From: Prevotella sp.
Lineage (GTDB): Bacteria; Bacteroidota; Bacteroidia; Bacteroidales; Bacteroidaceae
Assembly (NCBI GenBank): GCA_016291915.1
Contig: JAEEZP010000237.1
Span: forward strand, 1 to 18,790
DNA length: 18,790 nt
Direction: 5' to 3'
The first letter of the stretch is position 1, and every line of letters starts with the position of its first letter. The notes under the pieces are model-generated. The model saw nothing but the letters and a program-made list of their open reading frames with translations. It searched no databases and had not been told where the DNA came from. Below are positions 7,010 through 14,903 of the stretch, piece after piece. Position numbers and translations under genes: made by a program.

Positions 7010-8695
7010 ATGGAATGGTTAATCAACTTACTGACATCAACTGACAGTGTAGCACATATCGTGTTACTCTATTCTGTCGTTATTTCAGTAGGTGTACTCT
7101 TGGGAAAAATTAAGGTAGGCAGTATTTCACTTGGCGTAACATTTGTCCTTTTTACCGGTATTCTGGCTGGTCATATCGGTTTTACGGCTCCTACACAGAT
7201 ACTCGATTTTATACAAGAGTTCGGGTTAGTCCTTTTTGTTTTCATGATCGGTATGCAGGTGGGTCCCAGTTTTTTTGAGAGTTTTAGCCACACGGGGATC
7301 CGTCTGAATCTTTTAGCCACCATCGGTATCATCCTGAATATCGTAGTGATGTTTGCCTGTTACTATATCTTTTTCAACAAGTCAGACTCCGCGGCTTTGC
7401 CGATGATGATAGGTACGCTTTGTGGCGCTGTTACCAACACCCCTGGATTAGGAGCTGCTACCGAAGCGCTTAATAATGTTTTCAATGGTGACATTCCGCA
7501 GATTGCTTCCGGTTATGCTTGTGCTTACCCACTCGGTGTTCTGGGTATCATCGGTGCTACTATAGCCGTCCGTTATCTGTGTAACATCCGTCTTGAGAGA
7601 GAAGAGTTTCGTTTGCAGCAGTTGGAAGAGGCTAATGCAACCATCAAACCTTGTCGTTTGAAACTGGAGGTAAGCAACAAATACCTTGACGGTAAGACCA
7701 TCATGCAGGTACACAAATTCTTGAATCGAGATTTTGTTTGTACACGGTTGTTACACGATGGGCACGTAAGTATACCCAATAAAGACACCATTTTGCATTT
7801 AGGTGATAAGATGTTTATTGTAACATCCGAAGCCAATGCTGAGGCTATCATTGCTTTTATCGGTCCTGAGGTTGAAATCGACTGGGATCATCAGGACCTG
7901 CCTTTGGTCAATAAGCGTATCCTCATCACCCAACCGTCTATCAACGGAAAGACGCTTGGTTCGATGCATTTCTCCAGTGTTTATGGTGTTAATGTCACGC
8001 GAGTTACCCGTCAGGGCATGGATATCTTTGCCAGCGTCGGTCTGCCACTGCAAGTTGGTGACCGTATTATGGTAGTTGGTCCGGAAGATGCTGTCAACCG
8101 GGTTGCAGAAAAGATGGGAAACTCTATCCGTCGATTGGATACTCCTAACATCGCAACAATCTTTATCGGTATCATCATAGGAATCATCTGCGGTTCCTTA
8201 CCTCTTTATATTAGTGGTATGCCAGTGCCACTGAAACTGGGTATTGCGGGTGGACCACTCATCGTGGCAATCCTTATCGGGCGCTACGGCTATAAGATTC
8301 ATTTGGTAACCTACACCACCACAAGTGCCAATATGATGTTACGTGAGATTGGACTGGTGTTGTTTTTAGCCAGTGTCGGCATAAAGGCAGGATTCAACTT
8401 TGTAGAGACAGTGATACAGGGTAACGGACTGCTCTATGTGCTCACCGGATTCCTGATTACCGTTATCCCAATACTGATTATCGGTCCTATTGCCCGTCTC
8501 AGATTCCACCTGAACTATTTCACGATCATGGGTATGATTGCCGGTACATACACTGATCCTCCTGCTTTAGCCTATGCGAACAGTATTTGCAGCAAAGGGG
8601 CCCCAGTCGTAGGTTACTCCACTGTTTATCCGTTGAGTATGTTCCTACGTATCTTCACTGCACAGATACTCATTGTGTTATGTTGCAACTTTTAA
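7010..8695 (+). CDS. AspT/YidE/YbjL-family transporter with two RCK_C (TrkA-C) domains
   Basis: Inner-membrane carrier of the aspartate:alanine exchanger (AAEX) family; the actual substrate is unknown. The 561-residue length fits YidE/YbjL of E. coli. Layout: hydrophobic half one (about 13-190) with GAVTNTPGLGAATEA (139-153); two soluble RCK_C/TrkA-C domains (about 215-285 and 300-370), each containing an LxxGD motif (LHLGDK, LQVGDR); hydrophobic half two (about 380-561) with the corresponding GTYTDPPALAYA motif. The two membrane halves are evidently an internal duplication. It is the first gene of the operon, 38 nt before the OadG-like gene. By context it may exchange a dicarboxylate such as succinate or aspartate, which is inference only. 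Start chosen after the promoter; the ATG 60 nt upstream is rejected. Confidence 0.9.
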   Translation: MEWLINLLTSTDSVAHIVLLYSVVISVGVLLGKIKVGSISLGVTFVLFTGILAGHIGFTAPTQILDFIQEFGLVLFVFMIGMQVGPSFFESFSHTGIRLNLLATIGIILNIVVMFACYYIFFNKSDSAALPMMIGTLCGAVTNTPGLGAATEALNNVFNGDIPQIASGYACAYPLGVLGIIGATIAVRYLCNIRLEREEFRLQQLEEANATIKPCRLKLEVSNKYLDGKTIMQVHKFLNRDFVCTRLLHDGHVSIPNKDTILHLGDKMFIVTSEANAEAIIAFIGPEVEIDWDHQDLPLVNKRILITQPSINGKTLGSMHFSSVYGVNVTRVTRQGMDIFASVGLPLQVGDRIMVVGPEDAVNRVAEKMGNSIRRLDTPNIATIFIGIIIGIICGSLPLYISGMPVPLKLGIAGGPLIVAILIGRYGYKIHLVTYTTTSANMMLREIGLVLFLASVGIKAGFNFVETVIQGNGLLYVLTGFLITVIPILIIGPIARLRFHLNYFTIMGMIAGTYTDPPALAYANSICSKGAPVVGYSTVYPLSMFLRIFTAQILIVLCCNF

Positions 8696-8733
8696 TTGAT
8701 TGATAAGAAAATAATTATAAATATACACACAGC

Positions 8734-9720
8734 ATGAAAAGAATCCTTCTTACACTGACTGTATTCATAAGCGCCACATGTATGTTCGGACAAGGAGCAA
8801 AGAACATCAAAATCAATGAGGTGCTTACACACAATACAGCCAGTCTGCAGGATGAATATGGGAACCATCTACCATGGATAGAGTTGGTGAACACCTCTTT
8901 TACTACCTATAATATAAGGGGGATGTTCATTACTACTAACCGCGAGGTGCTTAACCCTAAGCTTCCTGCTCCACAACGGATTGCAATGATGCAGATTATT
9001 CCTAACGGAGAACCTAAGACCAGCATTGCAGGACGCCAACATCTGCTCCTATTTCTTAATTCCTACCCTGCCAGAGGTTCACTCCACTTCGAGACCCCTG
9101 TTGTTGAAGGGCAACCCACGTGGGTAGCTCTTTATGACGGTAACGGTATTGATCTGATTGACTCAATAAGTGTACCGGCAATGGCGGAGAACAAGTCATT
9201 TGCCCGTGTAAAAGACGGTGATGAGCGCTGGGATGTGAAAGCTGTTGAGGCCGTTACACCCGCTATCAACAATTTCGTACAAATCAACGAGACGAAAGTA
9301 TCCCGTCTGAAGCGCGATGACCCGCACGGTTTTGGAATCACCATTCTCTCCATGGGTATCGTATTCACCTGTCTGGGCTTGCTATACGTCTTCTTTACCC
9401 TCTTAGGCAAGGCACTTGCCAAGAATAAGAAGAAGTCAAAGAGAAAGTCCCGTTTCAGCGAGCATCCAAAGGTGATCATTACCCATCCCGATCCTGAAGA
9501 GGTTAAGAAACACATGAACAAGTCACAGAATGAAGCGATAGAGATCGCTGTTGCTTCACTGGCACTGGAAGAAGAAAGGGCCGTTTATGTATCTGTCATC
9601 TCTCTGGCTTTGGAACAGTATCAGAATGATATTCACGACTACGAAAGTGGAATCATTACCATCAAGCCGCATAAGTCTCGCTGGCACAGTGAGTTCACAA
9701 GTATTAATGCATCAAAATAA
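8734..9720 (+). CDS. OadG-like sodium-pump gamma subunit with N-terminal lamin-tail domain
   Basis: The 328-residue protein is far longer than classical OadG (about 80-100). Residues 1-20 look like a signal peptide ending FGQ. Residues 24-180 fit a lamin-tail (LTD) domain: INEVLTHN at the start, WIELVN (48-53), and the terminal pattern SFARVKDGDERW followed by TPAINN (175-180). A single membrane span (about 200-226, GFGITILSMGIVF) resembles the OadG helix, followed by a basic KNKKKSKRKSR stop-transfer segment and a cytoplasmic tail with EAIEIAVASLAL and VISLALEQY, like the OadG C-terminus. Predicted topology: LTD outside, tail inside. In known Na+ pumps the gamma subunit anchors and assembles the complex, and its position before biotin carrier and OadB supports that role. 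The LTD role is unknown. Confidence 0.8.
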   Translation: MKRILLTLTVFISATCMFGQGAKNIKINEVLTHNTASLQDEYGNHLPWIELVNTSFTTYNIRGMFITTNREVLNPKLPAPQRIAMMQIIPNGEPKTSIAGRQHLLLFLNSYPARGSLHFETPVVEGQPTWVALYDGNGIDLIDSISVPAMAENKSFARVKDGDERWDVKAVEAVTPAINNFVQINETKVSRLKRDDPHGFGITILSMGIVFTCLGLLYVFFTLLGKALAKNKKKSKRKSRFSEHPKVIITHPDPEEVKKHMNKSQNEAIEIAVASLALEEERAVYVSVISLALEQYQNDIHDYESGIITIKPHKSRWHSEFTSINASK

Positions 9721-9753
9721 TTGAAATAATAACCAAGTAAATATATCATCATT

Positions 9754-10206
9754 ATGAGCAAATATCAATATACAGTCAATGGTGTTGACTATAATGTAGA
9801 AATTGAGAGTATAGAAGCAAACACCGCAGTAGTAACAGTTAATGGCAAGACTTTCGAGATTGAAATGAAACAAGCATTCAAGGCTCATCCACAGCCGGAA
9901 AAAGTAGAGATGTCAGCTCCTCAGGCAGCTCCTGCACCCAAACCAGCTGCTGCCCCTGTAGCTGCTCCTGCAGCTGCTCCTGCCACAGCTAATGGCACAA
10001 AGGTTACTGCTCCACTGCCAGGTACTATCACAGAAGTGAAAGTAGCTGTAGGTGACGTTGTGAAGACAGGTGATACCGTGGTCATCCTCGAAGCTATGAA
10101 GATGCAGAACAATATTGAGGCAGAATGTGATGGAACGATCACTGCTGTATCTGTTCGTCAGGGAGACACCGTGCTTGAAGGTAGCACTTTAGTAGTAATA
10201 GGATAA
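9754..10206 (+). CDS. Biotin carboxyl carrier protein of the decarboxylase pump
   Basis: A 150-residue biotin-carrier subunit that shuttles CO2 from the carboxyltransferase to the OadB-type membrane subunit. Residues 1-45 form a small beta-rich N-terminal segment; about 54-80 is an Ala/Pro-rich flexible linker; about 82-150 is the biotinyl domain. The biotin attachment motif is EAMKM (113-117), with Lys116 lying 34 residues from the C-terminus, the usual distance. It lies 33 nt after the OadG-like gene and 30 nt before oadB. It corresponds to MmdC-type subunits of methylmalonyl-CoA decarboxylase or the biotin domain of oxaloacetate/glutaconyl-CoA decarboxylases; the sequence does not tell which substrate the complex uses. 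Confidence 0.93.
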   Translation: MSKYQYTVNGVDYNVEIESIEANTAVVTVNGKTFEIEMKQAFKAHPQPEKVEMSAPQAAPAPKPAAAPVAAPAAAPATANGTKVTAPLPGTITEVKVAVGDVVKTGDTVVILEAMKMQNNIEAECDGTITAVSVRQGDTVLEGSTLVVIG

Positions 10207-10236
10207 AAACAAAAAAACGATCATAACCTTACAAAG

Positions 10237-11394
10237 ATGGGTTTTACTGATTTTTTGATACACAATTTACAAGAATTCCTCACATACACAGGATTCTCTA
10301 ACGCACAGATTCCTAACCTCATCATGATAGCGGTGGGTATCTTCTTCATATGGCTTGCCATCAAGAAAGATTTCGAACCATTGCTGCTCGTGCCCATAGG
10401 CTTAGGTATAATCCTCGGAAACATCCCTTTCCGTGCAGATGCCGGACTGGAGATCGGTCTGTATGAGGATAACTCTGTGCTGAACATATTCTACCAGGGT
10501 GTGCGACAGGGTTGGTATCCCCCACTCGTCTTTTTGGGCATCGGAGCCATGACCGACTTCTCCGCACTGATAGCCAACCCCAAGTTGGTGCTTATCGGTG
10601 CTGCAGCACAATTTGGTATCTTCGGTGCTTACATGACTGCTTTAGCTATCGGTTTTGAACCGAACCAGGCTGCAGGAATTGCCATCATCGGTGGTGCCGA
10701 CGGTCCTACCGCTATCTTCCTGTCATCAAAGACAGCACCGAACCTCATGGGTGCCATCGCTGTATGTGCATACTCTTATATGGCCCTGGTTCCGGTCATA
10801 CAGCCGGTTGTTATGCGACTGATGACCACGAAGAAAGAACGTCTTATCCGCATGAAGGCGCCTCGCTCTGTCAGTCAGACAGAACGTATCATCTTCCCTA
10901 TCGTCGGACTTCTGCTCACCACATTCCTCGTTCCTTCCGGTTTACCATTGCTGGGTATGCTCTTCTTCGGTAACCTATTGAAAGAGTCTGGAAAGACGAC
11001 CCGTCTGGCAAAGACTGCCGGTAGTGCACTGAATGATATCGTGGTGATGTTGCTCGGTCTTACTGTGGGTTGCTCCACACAAGCATCAGAGTTCCTCACA
11101 ATGGATACCATCTTTATCTTCTTCCTTGGTTTCTGTGCTTTCGTCGTAGCTACCGTCAGTGGTGTCGGTTTCGTAAAGATTATGAACCTCTTCTTACCAC
11201 AAGGAAAGAAAATCAATCCGCTCATCGGTAATGCCGGTGTGAGTGCAGTACCTATGGCAGCCCGTATCTCCAACAACCTTGGATTGGAATACGACCGTCA
11301 TAACTTCCTCTTGATGCATGCCATGGGTCCAAACGTTGCCGGTGTTATCGGTTCTGCCGTAGCTGCCGGTGCTCTGCTCGGATTCTTGACATAA
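10237..11394 (+). CDS. oadB: Sodium-translocating decarboxylase beta subunit (OadB/MmdB/GcdB family)
   Basis: Polytopic inner-membrane subunit that decarboxylates carboxybiotin and couples this to Na+ export. The 385-residue length fits the family (about 375-430). Key family residues are seen: GGADGPT (152-158) with Asp155, equivalent to the essential Asp203 of Klebsiella OadB; AYSYMALVPVIQP with Tyr181, equivalent to Tyr229; and GNAGVSAVPMAARISNN near the C-terminus, carrying the conserved Asn and Ser residues of the second ion site. The mutAB neighbours suggest methylmalonyl-CoA as substrate, giving propionyl-CoA, but oxaloacetate cannot be excluded without the alpha subunit. Last structural gene of the pump operon; the regulator follows after 41 nt. 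Confidence 0.94.
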   Translation: MGFTDFLIHNLQEFLTYTGFSNAQIPNLIMIAVGIFFIWLAIKKDFEPLLLVPIGLGIILGNIPFRADAGLEIGLYEDNSVLNIFYQGVRQGWYPPLVFLGIGAMTDFSALIANPKLVLIGAAAQFGIFGAYMTALAIGFEPNQAAGIAIIGGADGPTAIFLSSKTAPNLMGAIAVCAYSYMALVPVIQPVVMRLMTTKKERLIRMKAPRSVSQTERIIFPIVGLLLTTFLVPSGLPLLGMLFFGNLLKESGKTTRLAKTAGSALNDIVVMLLGLTVGCSTQASEFLTMDTIFIFFLGFCAFVVATVSGVGFVKIMNLFLPQGKKINPLIGNAGVSAVPMAARISNNLGLEYDRHNFLLMHAMGPNVAGVIGSAVAAGALLGFLT

Positions 11395-11435
11395 AGGGGG
11401 CAACAGGATAGTTTTTTATTCGTCAACAGAATGAT

Positions 11436-12023
11436 ATGAATAGTAAACCGAAATTTGCGATCATTGATTCAAACATCCTGTCCGCTATCGGACTGCGAAC
11501 CATTATTCAAAATGTTGTTCCGCAGCTCGACATCGATTGTTACAGTTCCTACCAGTCGATAATGGTACAGGGTGAAGATCAATATGTTCACTATTTCGTA
11601 TCGATGAATGAGGTTATCAGCAATATGGCGTTCTTTTCACAGAGAAAGAAGAAAACCATCGTGCTGATAACCTCACATTCTGTTAAGATGAATGATTTCA
11701 ATTGCCTTTGTACTGATGTTACTGAGTCTCAATTCATCAAGTCATTTCTCTTACTGATGCACAGAGGCCATCCCAATGGACAGACTATGTCGTCGTCAGT
11801 AATAAAACGGGAAAAGCCTTTGTTATCAAACCGAGAACTCGAAGTGATGGCACTTATCGTGCAAGGATATATCAACAAAGAGATTGCTGATAAGTTGAAC
11901 ATCGGTCTTACCACAGTCATCACCCACCGGAAAAATATTATGGAAAAACTAGGTATTAAGAGTGTCAGTGCTCTTACTATCTATGCCGTGATGAACGGTT
12001 ATGTGAATATCCACGAAATATAG
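11436..12023 (+). CDS. LuxR-type transcriptional regulator with degenerate receiver domain
   Basis: A 195-residue protein with response-regulator layout. Residues 6-110 resemble a receiver fold (FAIIDSNILSAIGLRTII at the start, Asp11 in the acidic pocket, an IVLITS strand at 75-80), but the segment where the phospho-acceptor Asp is expected (about 50-57, YVHYFVSM) has no aspartate. Residues 128-190 are a clear LuxR/GerE helix-turn-helix: LSNRELEVMALIVQGYINKEIADKLNIGLTTVITHRKNI in two consecutive helices. No histidine kinase is nearby. It begins 41 nt after oadB with no visible promoter, so it may be co-transcribed with the pump operon. Its targets are unknown; autoregulation of the operon is only a possibility. 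Confidence 0.85.
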   Translation: MNSKPKFAIIDSNILSAIGLRTIIQNVVPQLDIDCYSSYQSIMVQGEDQYVHYFVSMNEVISNMAFFSQRKKKTIVLITSHSVKMNDFNCLCTDVTESQFIKSFLLLMHRGHPNGQTMSSSVIKREKPLLSNRELEVMALIVQGYINKEIADKLNIGLTTVITHRKNIMEKLGIKSVSALTIYAVMNGYVNIHEI

Positions 12024-12030
12024 TCTTGTT

Positions 12031-12045
12031 GTTTGTAAAGCAAAC
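12031..12045. terminator. Small hairpin between convergent luxR-type gene and nrdG
   Basis: GTTTG-TAAAG-CAAAC forms a 5-bp stem in the 21-bp gap between the two convergent genes, touching the nrdG stop codon. On the plus strand it is followed by TACTTTTTC. It could act as a weak bidirectional terminator. Confidence 0.35.
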
Positions 12046-12512
12046 TACTTTTTCCAGAATCTCGCGGTAATATCCGTAAACGTATTATCAGCCATCTTCT
12101 TATACAACCGTTGATTGGTAGTCTTTTCTTTCAGACCACCAAGATGTCTGATATACGGACCAATCTTAATATAGTCGAATTCTATCCTGTTGATTTCAGA
12201 TACGATACGTGTTCTTCCACTGTACCACGCCACCTTCAACTGTGGATAGTGTTGGTGGATATAATGTGCAATGAGATTGATGGATTCCGGTTCTGCATCC
12301 CCACCCATCAGGGCAATGCAAGTGATATCGTTACCATAATCCTTCACAAAAGAATCGATAACGTCATCTGTGAGAGGTGTGCCGGTGTCTGCCCACAGAT
12401 ACTGACTGTGGCAGCCTGGACAACGACAAGGGCAGTTAGAGATATTCACCGATAAGGTTACCTCATCAGGGATTTCCTGGAAAACGATACCGGAATTGAC
12501 ATACTTCAGCAT
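12045..12512 (-). CDS. nrdG: Anaerobic ribonucleoside-triphosphate reductase activating protein
   Basis: Radical-SAM activase that installs the glycyl radical on NrdD under anaerobic conditions, using a 4Fe-4S cluster and S-adenosylmethionine. The 155-residue length matches NrdG (154 in E. coli). The cluster motif CxxxCxxC is Cys27-Cys31-Cys34 in NCPCRCPGCHS, with an extra Cys29 inside it. MGGDAEPE matches the SAM-contacting GGE/GGD region of radical-SAM proteins. It lies downstream of nrdD on the same strand, 92 nt away, with a terminator-like hairpin between. No consensus promoter of its own is visible, so it probably depends on readthrough from nrdD. Confidence 0.93.
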   Translation of the reverse strand: MLKYVNSGIVFQEIPDEVTLSVNISNCPCRCPGCHSQYLWADTGTPLTDDVIDSFVKDYGNDITCIALMGGDAEPESINLIAHYIHQHYPQLKVAWYSGRTRIVSEINRIEFDYIKIGPYIRHLGGLKEKTTNQRLYKKMADNTFTDITARFWKK

Positions 12513-12534
12513 AAACCGTGTTTGTTTAAAGCCA

Positions 12535-12576
12535 TAAAAAAGAGTCAGCTTACCCGTAGGAGGATAAGCATGACTC
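12535..12576 (-). terminator. Terminator-like hairpin between nrdD and nrdG
   Basis: On the minus strand GAGTCA(T)GCTTA pairs with TAAGC-TGACTC in an 11-bp stem with one bulged base and a 12-nt loop, followed at once by T6. It lies 28 nt after the nrdD stop and upstream of nrdG. It has all the marks of an intrinsic terminator but would cut nrdG off from the nrdD promoter, so partial termination that lowers nrdG relative to nrdD is likely. Confidence 0.75.
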
Positions 12577-12604
12577 CTGTGAAGAATATATTGAGTTGTT
12601 TATT

Positions 12605-14710
12605 TTAATACACCAATCTGTGCTTATCAGCATAGTAACGGCGTGAAGCTTCCTTTTGACGAGCCTCAGAGAAGTTGCTCACTCGCTTCAGATATCCGAT
12701 GATACGTGTCATGTAGTCGACATTCTTGCTGTGGCAGTGCGGACACTCCTTCAGATAACGCTTGTCAATATGTCCACAGTCGTTGCAGATGGTATTCGGG
12801 ATATTGAAGGTGAAATAGTTACATCCCTCCTTGGCAGCCACGTTCAGCAACTGACGATACTGAGCCTTGCTGAGGTGCTCATCGAGGTTCATGTGCAGGG
12901 CGCTACCACCAGTGAGGTGCTGGATATAAGGTGCTCCGTGCAGTTTGAACTTATCGATGATATTCAGTGAGTCATCTTCTACGATGTAGAAATAGCTGTT
13001 GTAGCAGTCACGTGGAACGAAATAGCCATCTTCACGATCCCACTTGGCATGCTTCACACCCACATTCTCTGCGGGAATCATCTCACAGTTGAAGAGCACG
13101 TCCTTCGTACGGTATTCACGGTTCTTCTTCTCAATCAGTCCGAGCACTGTCTGAACGAATGTCAGATAGTCAGGATTATCATTGATCTGCAGTCCCATGA
13201 ACTCAGCAGCCTCTACGAGTCCGTTGATACCGATGGTGAGGTACTGTCTTCCGATATTAATATATCCGGCGTCAAACAGTGGGAGCATACCATTCTTCTG
13301 CAGCTCCTTCAGGTTTTCGTTGTATGCCAACTGAACCTTATGACACAGATCGATGACATCCGTAAGATACTCCTTATAATCCATGTCGTGGTTTACAGCA
13401 TACTGGATACAACGGTTCAGGTTAATGGTCAACACACTCTTCGAACCTGTTGAAACACCACCGGCACCCAGTGTGTAGCTGAATCCGTTGTCCTGGATCT
13501 CATTTCTCAGTCGGCAGCAAGAACTCAGGGAATCGGCATTGTCACTCATATAAGTGAAGAAAGAATGTCCTTCAGCATACATCTCAGCTGTGAAGTCAGC
13601 CATCTCCTGATCTACCATTTCTCCATCTTTGCTCAAAAGAGCCATTGTCTCCACCGGGAAGGTGAGCACTGCTTTGGTACGCTCAGCGTTGAACCATTTC
13701 ATGAAACGCTTCTGCAACCAGCACAGTCCATTCCAGTCAGGACGGCTGCCATCGGGGAAGAAGAACTCTCCGAAAAGACTATCGAAATAGGGTTTGTCGT
13801 AATAAGCGATATTCCAGAACACAGCCTGATAGTTACGTGCACCTGTAGGCTGATTGATGGAATAGACGATCTGCTCGAAGCAATCAGTGATCATCTTATC
13901 GATGGTACGTTGTTTCAAACTTAAGTCAACCACCTTGTCGGGCTCCTTCCAATAATCCTTACCATATTCCATTCCGAGGAAATAGTTCAGATACATCAGG
14001 AATTCCGGTGTGGCACAAGCACCACTTAACATACTTGATACCATAAATACCATGTTGACAAAGCCGCCACAGAAACTCTTCAGGTTTGTTGGTGCTGTAG
14101 AGTTACCGCCGATGCTTGTCGTACCGCCGATCAACCAGGGGTACATGGTAATGGAAGCACAGTAGTTTGCCAATGATGTCTCATCATTCTTATAAATAAA
14201 ATGATGGGTCAACATATCGATGTATTTCTCTGCCAAGTCTTTGCCGTACATCTTTTTAATACGGTCAACAAGCAGACGTCGGTTAAGACGAATGAAATTT
14301 GATTTTGGCAACTCACCGATCAATGTTGCAATATTTTTATGCTCCACATTCGCATTTGCATCATACTTTGAACCGGTAGCTGCATTTGCCGCATCACAGT
14401 AGTCTGCCAAAAAATTCATTTTCTCCATCACCTCACGGTCTTCTGTATGGCGCTGACGATAGAGCATAAAACTCTTAGCAACCTTGAAATATTGCTCCTT
14501 CATCAAAGCCTCTTCCACTTGGTTCTGGATATCCTCAACCTTAATACCCTCGTAGATATTCAAATGATTGAGTATCTGAGAGATACATCCTAAATCAATG
14601 GGCTCGTTCACTGAATTGAAAGCCTTAATAATGGCATTCATAATCTTGTCAAGACTGAAGCGTGCCAACGACCCATCTCGCTTTGTAATGGTAAAATTTT
14701 TAATTTCCAT
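12605..14710 (-). CDS. nrdD: Anaerobic (class III) ribonucleoside-triphosphate reductase
   Basis: Oxygen-sensitive glycyl-radical enzyme reducing NTPs to dNTPs, activated by NrdG. I choose the ATG at 14710, giving 701 residues (E. coli NrdD is 712). Residues 1 to about 90 are an ATP-cone allosteric domain (TITKRDGSLARFSLDKIMNAI). The central ten-stranded barrel contains SFCGGFVNMV and an SSCCRL segment with candidate active-site cysteines. The C-terminus has a zinc site C642-x2-C645 ... C656-x2-C659 and RIIGYL, where Gly672 should carry the radical. A TTG 36 nt upstream is in frame (713 residues) but lies inside a leader hairpin and is rejected. Promoter about 110 nt upstream; nrdG follows. 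Confidence 0.94.
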   Translation of the reverse strand: MEIKNFTITKRDGSLARFSLDKIMNAIIKAFNSVNEPIDLGCISQILNHLNIYEGIKVEDIQNQVEEALMKEQYFKVAKSFMLYRQRHTEDREVMEKMNFLADYCDAANAATGSKYDANANVEHKNIATLIGELPKSNFIRLNRRLLVDRIKKMYGKDLAEKYIDMLTHHFIYKNDETSLANYCASITMYPWLIGGTTSIGGNSTAPTNLKSFCGGFVNMVFMVSSMLSGACATPEFLMYLNYFLGMEYGKDYWKEPDKVVDLSLKQRTIDKMITDCFEQIVYSINQPTGARNYQAVFWNIAYYDKPYFDSLFGEFFFPDGSRPDWNGLCWLQKRFMKWFNAERTKAVLTFPVETMALLSKDGEMVDQEMADFTAEMYAEGHSFFTYMSDNADSLSSCCRLRNEIQDNGFSYTLGAGGVSTGSKSVLTINLNRCIQYAVNHDMDYKEYLTDVIDLCHKVQLAYNENLKELQKNGMLPLFDAGYINIGRQYLTIGINGLVEAAEFMGLQINDNPDYLTFVQTVLGLIEKKNREYRTKDVLFNCEMIPAENVGVKHAKWDREDGYFVPRDCYNSYFYIVEDDSLNIIDKFKLHGAPYIQHLTGGSALHMNLDEHLSKAQYRQLLNVAAKEGCNYFTFNIPNTICNDCGHIDKRYLKECPHCHSKNVDYMTRIIGYLKRVSNFSEARQKEASRRYYADKHRLVY

Positions 14711-14725
14711 CTTACTGTACTTTTT

Positions 14726-14761
14726 GGAAACTTTTTTCAGAATCAATCTGAAAAGTTTTCC
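14726..14761 (-). promoter_or_regulatory. Hairpin in the nrdD 5' leader
   Basis: GGAAAAC-TTTTCAGA pairs with TCTGAAAA-AA-GTTTCC around a TTGAT loop on the minus strand, giving about 14 bp with small bulges. It ends about 15 nt before the nrdD ATG, so it could influence ribosome access or mRNA stability. It is not followed by a T-tract and is not a terminator. Confidence 0.5.
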
Positions 14762-14803
14762 ATTTTGGTTAACTTAACGTAATAATTTATTTAATAAGTT
14801 TTC

Positions 14804-14903
14804 AATTTTGTTCAACTAATACGACTGCAAAGTTATAAAAAAATATTATATCTCGTACAACAAATACAAAGAATTTTTTCTTATTTAGAAAATTTTGTTC
14901 AAC
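14804..14903. repeat. 13-bp direct repeats flanking the nrdD promoter
   Basis: AATTTTGTTCAAC occurs at 14804-14816 and 14891-14903, 87 bp apart. One copy lies just downstream of the expected nrdD transcription start and the other upstream of the -33 region. TTGTTCAA contains the half-palindrome TTG..CAA. It could be a paired operator; it does not match the NrdR box as I know it. Confidence 0.4.
14828..14860 (-). promoter_or_regulatory. nrdD promoter
   Basis: On the minus strand TAACTTTG (14828-14835) matches TAnnTTTG exactly and is followed by CAG. The -33 region has only TTGT (14857-14860) at 21 nt, weaker than other promoters here. Transcription should start near 14821, giving a leader of about 110 nt. 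Identical 13-bp repeats flank the promoter on both sides. Confidence 0.65.

Noticed and set aside
14711..14746. TTG start giving a 713-residue NrdD
   Set aside because: The TTG sits in the loop region of a leader hairpin and adds a Lys-rich 12-residue stretch before the normal ATP-cone start. The ATG at 14710 is the better start.
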